Source: Paracoccus sp. N5
Lineage (GTDB): Bacteria; Pseudomonadota; Alphaproteobacteria; Rhodobacterales; Rhodobacteraceae
Direction: 5' to 3'
NCBI RefSeq assembly: GCF_000371965.1
Contig: NZ_AQUO01000001.1
Coordinates: forward strand, 2,798,001-2,862,000
Length of the DNA stretch: 64,000 nucleotides
Of the stretch, positions 58,001 through 64,000 are shown piece after piece. Below the pieces are notes generated by a model, which was not told the DNA's origin, searched no databases, and saw only the letters and a list, made by a program, of their open reading frames with translations. The position numbers and the translations under genes were made by a program. Position 1 is the first letter of the stretch; the number at the start of each line of letters is the position of its first letter.

Positions 58001-59386
58001 ATGACCGAGCCCCGCGAAGCCGAGACCGAGATCCCCGAGGACGATTTCCAGCTGAGCCGCGCCGGGCAGGAGGCGATCAACACCGCCATCGATGCCGGCG
58101 ACGGCCCGGCGCTGGACGGGCTCTTGGAGCCGATGCATGCCGCCGATATCGCCGACCTGATCGAGCAGCTGACCCCCGCGCGGCGGCGCGAGTTCCTGCA
58201 CCTGTATTCCGGCGAGATCGACGGCGAGATCCTGTCCGAGATCGACGAATCGATCCGCGACGAGGTGGTCGAGCAGCTGCCGCGCGAGGTGCTGGCCGAG
58301 GCCGTGCGCGAGATGGACAGCGACGATGTCGTCGACCTGATCGAGGACATGGACGCGCCGGAGCAGCAGGAGATCCTGGCCGCGCTTGACGACAGCGACC
58401 GGGCGGCGGTCGAGCGCTCGCTGAACTATCCCGAATATTCGGCCGGCCGGTTGATGCAGTCCGAGGTGGTGACCGCGCCCGAGCACTGGACCGTGGGCGA
58501 GACCATCGATTTCCTGCGCACCGAGGAATGGCTGCCCGACCAGTTCTATCACGTCATCCTGGTCGATCCGCGCCGCCATCCGGTCGGCTATGTCACGCTG
58601 GGCAAGCTTCTGGCCTCGCGCCGCGACGTGGCCCTGCGCGCCATCACCGAGGACAGTTTCCGCACCATCAGCGCCCGGGCCGAGGAAGGCGACGTGGCCT
58701 ATGTCTTCAACAAGTATCACCTGATCTCGGCCCCCGTGGTGGACGAGGACGACCGGCTGGTCGGCGTCATCACCATCGACGACGCCATGTCGGTGCTGGA
58801 CGAAGAGCACGAGGAGGACTTCCTGCGCATGGCCCGGGTCTCGGACGACAGCCACGTCTCGGACGGGCCGTTCCAGACCGCGCGGCAGCGGCTGCCCTGG
58901 CTGGTGACGAACCTGTTCACCGCCTCGCTGTCGGCGCTGGTCATCTCGCGCTTCGAATCGACGCTGGCGCAGCTGGTGATCCTGGCGGCGCTGATGCCCA
59001 TCGTCGCCTCGACCGGCGGCATCGCCGGCACGCAGTCGCTGGCCGTCGCCGTGCGCGCGCTGGCCACGCGCGAGCTGACCAGCGCCAACGCCCGCCGCGT
59101 CATCCTGCGCGAACTGGCGGCGGGGATGCTGAACGGGCTGGGGCTGGCGGTGATCCTGTTCCTGGCCGGCAGCCTGATCCTGGGCGCGCCGATGATCGGG
59201 GCGGTGCTGGGCATGGCGATGATCGCGAACCAGATCGTCGCCGCGACCGGGGGCGTGCTGGTGCCGCTGGGGCTCAGCCGGCTGGGGCTGGACCCGGCGC
59301 TGGCTTCGGGAACATTCGTCACCACCATGACGGATATGATGGGATTCTTTGCATTTCTGGGGTTGGCCTCATGGATACTGATCTGA
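58001..59386 (+). CDS. mgtE: Magnesium transporter MgtE
   Basis: 461 residues: N-terminal superhelical domain (MHAADIADLIEQLTPARRRE; ETVREMDSDDV-like repeats), two CBS domains (about 145-270) that gate the channel by Mg2+ binding, and five membrane helices with LPIVASTGGIAGTQSLAV-type pore sequence (PIVASTGGIAGTQ near 333-345). ATG at 58001 follows GAGGAG. Overlaps the next gene by 16 bases. Confidence 0.95.
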   Translation: MTEPREAETEIPEDDFQLSRAGQEAINTAIDAGDGPALDGLLEPMHAADIADLIEQLTPARRREFLHLYSGEIDGEILSEIDESIRDEVVEQLPREVLAEAVREMDSDDVVDLIEDMDAPEQQEILAALDDSDRAAVERSLNYPEYSAGRLMQSEVVTAPEHWTVGETIDFLRTEEWLPDQFYHVILVDPRRHPVGYVTLGKLLASRRDVALRAITEDSFRTISARAEEGDVAYVFNKYHLISAPVVDEDDRLVGVITIDDAMSVLDEEHEEDFLRMARVSDDSHVSDGPFQTARQRLPWLVTNLFTASLSALVISRFESTLAQLVILAALMPIVASTGGIAGTQSLAVAVRALATRELTSANARRVILRELAAGMLNGLGLAVILFLAGSLILGAPMIGAVLGMAMIANQIVAATGGVLVPLGLSRLGLDPALASGTFVTTMTDMMGFFAFLGLASWILI

Positions 59387-59928
59387 AATCCGCGCTTCGC
59401 GTGCAGGCTTTGGCGGCGCGCGCCGCGGGCGGCGACGATGCCGCCATGGCCGAGCGGCTGATCGCCGTGCTGGCGCCGCATGCCGGCAAGGTGCTGGCCG
59501 GCTATTGGCCGATGCGGGACGAGGCCGACCCGCGCCCGGCCATGGCGGCGCATGACGGCCCGGTCTGCCTGCCGGTGGTGCCTGGCCGAGCCCGGCCGCT
59601 GCTGTTTCGCGCCTATGACGGCCGGCTCGAGCCCGGCGGCTTCGGCACCAGCCATCCGCCGGCCGATTCGCCCGAACTGCGCCCCCAGGTGCTGATCGTG
59701 CCGCTGGCCGGCTTCGACCGCGCCGGCAACCGGCTGGGCTATGGCGGCGGCTTCTATGACCGCACGCTGGAGATGCTGCGCGCCGAGGGCCCGACCGTCG
59801 CCATCGGCCTGGCTTATGCGGTGCAGGAGATTCGGGCGATTCCCTGCGAGCCGACCGACCAGCCGCTGGACATGATCGTCACCGACCGGGATCTGATCCT
59901 GCCGGAGCGAAAAAATCCTGTGGCGTGA
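59371..59928 (+). CDS. 5-formyltetrahydrofolate cyclo-ligase
   Basis: 185 residues. Converts 5-formyl-THF to 5,10-methenyl-THF with ATP. The C-terminal signature RLGYGGGFYDRTLE (about 126-139) and PLAGFDRAGN are diagnostic. It starts inside the mgtE end, so expression is coupled. 6S RNA often lies next to this gene in other bacteria, but no convincing 6S structure is seen here. Confidence 0.94.
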   Translation: MDTDLKSALRVQALAARAAGGDDAAMAERLIAVLAPHAGKVLAGYWPMRDEADPRPAMAAHDGPVCLPVVPGRARPLLFRAYDGRLEPGGFGTSHPPADSPELRPQVLIVPLAGFDRAGNRLGYGGGFYDRTLEMLRAEGPTVAIGLAYAVQEIRAIPCEPTDQPLDMIVTDRDLILPERKNPVA

Positions 59929-60132
59929 GCACCGGAACGAAGCTGCAACCCCGGCGCGAGCTTCATGGGGACAAGCCTGTGGAAAACACCTGAACGGCGG
60001 CCCCGAACCCGGCCTGAACATTCGGCTTTTTGCAGCGGGACGCAAAAGCCCAGTTGTTAACAACGGATTGATGGCGAATCTGTGCCGCGGCTGACAGGAT
60101 GTCGCGGCCGGGCTGTAAAGCGAAAAAATTGA

Positions 60133-60161
60133 TTGAAATGCGCGAAGGCTCGCGCCAATTT
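60133..60161 (+). promoter_or_regulatory. Tentative nrdJ promoter
   Basis: TTGAAA (60133-60138), 17 bases, CAATTT (60156-60161). If used, the start point is about 60168, so the NrdR-box-like palindrome would lie at about +14 to +29. Confidence 0.25.
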
Positions 60162-60180
60162 GTAGCCCAAGCCGACGCTA

Positions 60181-60196
60181 CCACCAGATCTTGTGG
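60181..60196 (+). promoter_or_regulatory. Candidate NrdR box
   Basis: CCACCAGATCTTGTGG is an imperfect palindrome that matches the published NrdR-box pattern acaCwAtATaTwGtgt at its core C, A, AT, T and G positions. A weaker related sequence starts at 60204. NrdR itself is encoded at 13880-14344. Confidence 0.5.
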
Positions 60197-60347
60197 TCAT
60201 TCTGCACCGGATCTGGCCATGGTGGGCCGGGCGAGAGTTCAACGAAAGGCTACCGATGCCGCTTGGCGGGCAGGTCGGGCTGCACCGATCGGTGCAGGCG
60301 ACGCTGGCGTCTGGGCGGCGGTGCGGGGCAACGAGGGGATGACGGGC

Positions 60348-63300
60348 ATGCGGATCGAGCGGCGTTTCACCACGGCCGAGGGCGGCGCCTATGGCGGGAT
60401 GGAATTTGCGAAAACCCTGAGCGAGATCCGCGATCCGGACGGCCGCATCGTGTTCCGCAACGAATCCGTCGAGGTGCCGCAGGGCTGGAGCCAGGTCGCC
60501 TCGGACGTGATCGCGCAGAAATATTTCCGCAAGGCCGGGGTGCCGGCGCGGCTGAAGCGGGTCAAGGAAAAGGGCGTGCCCGCATTCCTGTGGCGCTCGG
60601 TCCCGGACGAGGCCGCGCTGGCGGACCTGCCCGAGGACCAGCGCAGCGTGGGCGAGACCTCGGCTTGCCAGGTCTTCGACCGGCTGGCCGGCGCCTGGGC
60701 CTATTGGGGCTGGAAGGGTGGGTATTTTTCCAACGAAGAAGACGCCCGCGCCTATTACGACGAGATGCGCTTCATGCTGGCGGCGCAGATGGGGGCGCCG
60801 AATTCGCCGCAATGGTTCAACACCGGGCTGCATTGGGCCTATGGCATCGACGGCCCGTCGCAGGGGCATTTCTACGTCGATTTCAAGACCGGCGCGCTAG
60901 TCAAGTCCGACAGCGCCTATGAGCATCCGCAGCCGCATGCCTGTTTCATCCAGTCGGTCAGCGACGACCTGGTGAACGAGGGCGGCATCATGGACCTGTG
61001 GGTCCGCGAGGCACGGCTTTTCAAATATGGCTCGGGCACGGGCACCAATTTTTCGTCCCTTCGAGGGGAGGGCGAGAAACTGTCGGGCGGCGGCAAGTCT
61101 TCGGGGCTCATGGGCTTCCTGAAGATCGGAGACCGCGCAGCGGGGGCGATCAAATCGGGCGGGACGACCCGACGCGCCGCAAAGATGGTGATCTGCGACA
61201 TGGATCACCCCGACATCGAGCAGTTCATCAACTGGAAGGTCATCGAGGAACAGAAGGTCGCCGCCCTGGTGGCCGGGTCCAAGATGCACGAACGGAAGCT
61301 GAACGAGATCTTCGCCGCGATCCGCGGCTGGGACGGCAGCGTCGAGGATGCCACCGACCCGGCCCGGAACGCGGCGTTGAAATCGGCGATCCGAAGCGCG
61401 AAACGCAGCATGATCCCGGAAACCTATGTGAACCGGGTTCTGCAATATGCCCGCCAGGGCTTTGATTCGATTGAATTCCCCAGCTACGATACCGATTGGG
61501 ATTCCGAAGCCTATGCCTCGGTTTCCGGGCAGAATTCCAACAATTCGGTGCGGGTGACGGATGCCTTCCTGCGCGCGGTCCGTGAGGATCAGCCGTGGGA
61601 GCTGGTGCGCCGCACCGACGGCAAGCTGGCCAAGACCGTCTCGGCGCGCGAACTGTGGAGCCAGATCGGCCATGCCGCCTGGGCCTGCGCCGATCCGGGC
61701 ATCCAGTTCCACGACACGATCAACGCCTGGCACACCTGCCCCGAGCACGGGCCGATCCGCGCCAGCAATCCGTGCAGCGAATATATGTTCCTGGACGACA
61801 CGGCCTGCAACCTGGCCTCGATGAACCTGCTGACCTTCTGGGACGGGCAGGGCTTCGATGCCGAGGGCTATATCCATGCCACGCGGCTCTGGACGCTGAC
61901 GCTGGAGATCTCGGTGCTGATGGCGCAGTTCCCCTCGCGCGAGATCGCGCAGCGCAGCTATGACTTCCGCACGCTGGGCCTGGGCTATGCCAATATCGGC
62001 GGGCTGCTGATGACCATGGGCCTGGGCTACGACTCGGCCGAGGGTCGGGCGCTGTGCGGCGCGCTGACCGCGCTGATGACCGGCGTCGCCTATGCCACCT
62101 CGGCCGAGATGGCGGGCGAGCTGGGGCCCTTCCCGGGCTACAAGAAGAACGCCTCGCACATGCTGCGGGTGATCCGCAACCACCGCGCCGCCGCCCATGG
62201 CACCGGCGCCTATCACGGGCTGAACGTCCGCCCGGTCGAGCTGGATGCCGAGAACTGCCCCGACCCGCGCCTGGTGGCGCTGGCGCAGGGCGCCTGGGAC
62301 GAGGCGCTGACCCTGGGCGAGGAGCACGGCTATCGCAACGCCCAGGCCACGGTGATCGCACCCACCGGCACCATCGGGCTGGTGATGGATTGCGACACCA
62401 CCGGCATCGAGCCGGATTTCGCCTTGGTGAAGTTCAAGAAACTGGCCGGCGGCGGCTATTTCAAGATCATCAACCGCTCGGTCCCCGCGGCCTTGGAATC
62501 GCTGGGCTACGGCCCGGCGCAGATCGAGGAGATCGTGGCCCATGCCGTCGGCCACGCCAGCCTCGGGAATTGCCCCGGCATCAACCACACCAGCCTGGTC
62601 GGCCACGGCTTCGGCCCGCGCGAACTGGAAAAGATCGAGGCGGCGCTGGCCTCGGCCTTCGACATCCGCTTCGTCTTCAACCAGTGGACCCTGGGTGAGG
62701 ATTTCTGCCGCGACACGCTGGGCATCCCGGCCGCGAAACTGGCCGATCCGGGGTTCGACCTGCTGCGGCACCTGGGCTTTACCCGCGCGCAGATCGAGGC
62801 CGCGAACGACCATGTCTGCGGCACCATGACCCTGGAGGGCGCGCCGCATCTGCGCCCCGAACATTATCCGGTCTTTGACTGCGCCAATGCCTGCGGCAAG
62901 AAGGGCAGCCGCTATCTGTCGGTCGAAAGCCATATCCGCATGATGGCGGCGGCGCAGAGCTTCATCTCGGGCGCGATTTCCAAGACCATCAACATGCCGA
63001 ACAGCGCCAGCATCGCCGATGCGCTGGCCGCCTATGAGCTGAGCTGGTCGCTGGGCGTCAAGGCCAATGCGCTGTACCGCGACGGCTCGAAACTGTCGCA
63101 GCCGCTGGCCTCGGCCTTGGTCGAGGATGACGAGGAAGCCGAAGAGATCCTCGCCTCGGGCAATCCGCAGGAAAAGGCCGCGGTAATCGCCGAGAAGATC
63201 GTCGAGAAGATCATCGTCAAGGAGGCCGTGCGCAGCCACCGCGAGAAGCTGCCGCATCGCCGCAAGGGCTATACCCAGAAGGCGGTGATCGGCGGCCACA

Positions 63301-63947
63301 AGGTCTATCTGCGCACCGGCGAATATGACGACGGATCCCTGGGCGAGATCTTCATCGACATGCACAAGGAAGGCGCGGGCTTCCGGGCGATGATGAACAA
63401 TTTCGCCATCGCCGTGTCGGTCGGCCTGCAATACGGCGTGCCGCTGGAGGAATTCGTCGATGCCTTCACCTTCACCCGCTTCGAGCCGGCGGGCATGGTG
63501 CAGGGCAATGACAGCATCAAGAACGCGACCTCGATCCTGGACTATGTCTTCCGCGAACTGGCGGTCAGCTATCTGGACCGCACGGATCTTGCGCATGTCC
63601 AGCCGCAGGGTGCGCGCTTCGACGACATGGGCGGCGGCGAGGCCGAGGGCCAGCCGAATGTCGCGCCGGTGGGCGAGAAGGCCTCGCGCTCGCTGGAGAT
63701 GCTGAAGCAGATCAGCTCGACCGGCTACCTGCGGAAGCGGCTGCCGCAGGACCTGATGGTGCTGCAATCGCAGGTTTCGACGCTGGCGGTGGCGACGGCC
63801 GATCCGGTGGCGATGGATGCGCGGGTCAAGGCACGCATGCAGGGCTATGAGGGCGATCCCTGCGGCGAATGTGGCAATTACACGCTGGTCCGCAATGGCA
63901 CCTGCATGAAATGCAACACCTGCGGCGGCACCAGCGGGTGCAGCTGA
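60348..63947 (+). CDS. nrdJ: Adenosylcobalamin-dependent ribonucleotide reductase, class II
   Basis: 1199 residues. Reduces ribonucleotides to deoxyribonucleotides with a B12-derived thiyl radical, independent of oxygen. Visible landmarks: NSPQWFNTGLHWAYG, FIQSVSDDLVNEGGIMDLW, SNPCSEYMFLDDTACNLAS with the active-site residues, PTGTIGLVMDCDTTGIEPDF, and a C-terminal zinc ribbon (CGECGNYTL ... CMKCNTCGG) for redox exchange. The ATG at 60348 is chosen because homologues begin MRIERRFT and GAGGGG stands about nine bases before it; ATG 60339 is an alternative. A long spurious extension upstream was ignored. Confidence 0.95.
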   Translation: MRIERRFTTAEGGAYGGMEFAKTLSEIRDPDGRIVFRNESVEVPQGWSQVASDVIAQKYFRKAGVPARLKRVKEKGVPAFLWRSVPDEAALADLPEDQRSVGETSACQVFDRLAGAWAYWGWKGGYFSNEEDARAYYDEMRFMLAAQMGAPNSPQWFNTGLHWAYGIDGPSQGHFYVDFKTGALVKSDSAYEHPQPHACFIQSVSDDLVNEGGIMDLWVREARLFKYGSGTGTNFSSLRGEGEKLSGGGKSSGLMGFLKIGDRAAGAIKSGGTTRRAAKMVICDMDHPDIEQFINWKVIEEQKVAALVAGSKMHERKLNEIFAAIRGWDGSVEDATDPARNAALKSAIRSAKRSMIPETYVNRVLQYARQGFDSIEFPSYDTDWDSEAYASVSGQNSNNSVRVTDAFLRAVREDQPWELVRRTDGKLAKTVSARELWSQIGHAAWACADPGIQFHDTINAWHTCPEHGPIRASNPCSEYMFLDDTACNLASMNLLTFWDGQGFDAEGYIHATRLWTLTLEISVLMAQFPSREIAQRSYDFRTLGLGYANIGGLLMTMGLGYDSAEGRALCGALTALMTGVAYATSAEMAGELGPFPGYKKNASHMLRVIRNHRAAAHGTGAYHGLNVRPVELDAENCPDPRLVALAQGAWDEALTLGEEHGYRNAQATVIAPTGTIGLVMDCDTTGIEPDFALVKFKKLAGGGYFKIINRSVPAALESLGYGPAQIEEIVAHAVGHASLGNCPGINHTSLVGHGFGPRELEKIEAALASAFDIRFVFNQWTLGEDFCRDTLGIPAAKLADPGFDLLRHLGFTRAQIEAANDHVCGTMTLEGAPHLRPEHYPVFDCANACGKKGSRYLSVESHIRMMAAAQSFISGAISKTINMPNSASIADALAAYELSWSLGVKANALYRDGSKLSQPLASALVEDDEEAEEILASGNPQEKAAVIAEKIVEKIIVKEAVRSHREKLPHRRKGYTQKAVIGGHKVYLRTGEYDDGSLGEIFIDMHKEGAGFRAMMNNFAIAVSVGLQYGVPLEEFVDAFTFTRFEPAGMVQGNDSIKNATSILDYVFRELAVSYLDRTDLAHVQPQGARFDDMGGGEAEGQPNVAPVGEKASRSLEMLKQISSTGYLRKRLPQDLMVLQSQVSTLAVATADPVAMDARVKARMQGYEGDPCGECGNYTLVRNGTCMKCNTCGGTSGCS

Positions 63948-63958
63948 TGGAGGTGGGG

Positions 63959-64000
63959 ATGGAGCTTCTGGTCGGCGCACGCCGCATCACGCCCGAGCGG
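63959..64000 (+). CDS. Start of a further gene (cut by the window end)
   Basis: An ATG at 63959 preceded by GGAGG (63949-63953) opens a frame through the window edge (MELLVGARRITPER). An ATG at 63947 overlapping the nrdJ stop is in the same frame. Only 14 codons are visible; product unknown. Coupling to nrdJ is likely. Confidence 0.4.
   Translation, partial: MELLVGARRITPER

Larger units (their letters stand above)
59929..60347. other. 419-base regulatory gap before nrdJ
   Basis: No gene is seen. It holds a hairpin (GGCTTTTTGC 60024-60033 with GCAAAAGCC 60042-60050, one bulge), a perfect 12-base palindrome GTTGTTAACAAC (60053-60064), an NrdR-box-like palindrome (60181-60196) and a perfect GCACCGATCGGTGC palindrome (60281-60294). 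No cobalamin riboswitch motif was found. Confidence 0.6.

Noticed and set aside
59929..60130. 6S RNA next to the 5-FTHF cyclo-ligase gene
   Set aside because: A linkage known in other bacteria, but no long rod-shaped self-complementary structure with a central bubble is apparent.
59929..60347. Cobalamin riboswitch upstream of nrdJ
   Set aside because: The B12-box and the other conserved blocks of the riboswitch were not found.
60897..63980. Minus-strand 1027-codon open frame across nrdJ
   Set aside because: Antisense shadow with no domain-like sequence.
1..64000. CRISPR array or intact insertion sequence
   Set aside because: No regularly spaced identical repeats with unique spacers and no transposase with terminal inverted repeats were seen.

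Overview
The window is high-GC (roughly two thirds G+C), gene-dense alphaproteobacterial chromosome. Gene content and order point to the family Rhodobacteraceae, most likely Paracoccus: yajC-secD-secF-(Mth938-like)-ccmABCDG-hisC, nrdR-ribD and ribE-ribB-ribH-nusB blocks, a B12-dependent ribonucleotide reductase with its NrdR regulator, an MmcB protein, and a tRNA-His lacking the usual G-1. No phage, plasmid, CRISPR array or intact insertion sequence was seen; nearly all of it is core chromosome.

Layout. 1-2398 (minus): permease and ATPase of a nucleoside/simple-sugar ABC importer. 2489-7063: dnaE, then an unrecognised alpha/beta-hydrolase-like gene. 7116-9182: ilvC facing a tandem pair of Lrp/AsnC regulators. 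9192-12469: GNAT acetyltransferase, lolC/E-lolD lipoprotein exporter (with a vestigial second lolD start) and a PAP2-like protein. 12557-13681: TRAP-type solute-binding protein. 13880-24057: nrdR and riboflavin synthesis genes ending in nusB, split by a minus-strand capsule block (kpsS, Wza/KpsD-type lipoprotein, kpsC). 24161-26842: small membrane protein, structured intergenic RNA candidate, DUF481 outer-membrane protein, mmcB and a DUF6324 protein. 26956-28915: tRNA-His, dusA, mazG. 29265-35385: Sec accessory genes followed by cytochrome c maturation genes. 35548-37580: hisC-tyrA. 37577-42849: DUF2125 protein, ChaC-like cyclotransferase, an orphan ExbB/MotA-like plus MotB/OmpA-like pair, and an NYN-domain protein. 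42862-46768: folK, rpoZ, spoT/rsh, DUF2062. 46676-50115 (minus): gamma-glutamyl polyamine-type catabolic operon. 50257-54601: class V aminotransferase, YqjD-like and holin-like membrane proteins, grxD-bolA, YcaQ-like glycosylase. 54655-59928: Bax-inhibitor family protein, quinone oxidoreductase facing an XRE regulator, hisN, mgtE, 5-FTHF cyclo-ligase. 60348-63947: nrdJ.

Genes working together: SecD/F/YajC with the Ccm proteins (export and haem attachment of periplasmic cytochromes); LolC/E-LolD; KpsS-KpsC-Wza (capsule lipid linker and export); RibD-E-B-H; NrdR acting on NrdJ; RpoZ with Rsh; GrxD with BolA; HisC and HisN, two separate histidine pathway steps.

No clear new defence or biosynthetic system is present. 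The observations most worth checking are the orphan ExbB/MotB-like pair with long coiled coils, the duplicated lolD start, a dispersed REP-like intergenic repeat (six copies), a possible small RNA at 24492-24562, a terminator-like hairpin inside the first codons of kpsC, and a riboflavin enzyme whose GTP cyclohydrolase II half has lost its zinc cysteines. All family assignments are from reading translated sequence, without database searches.
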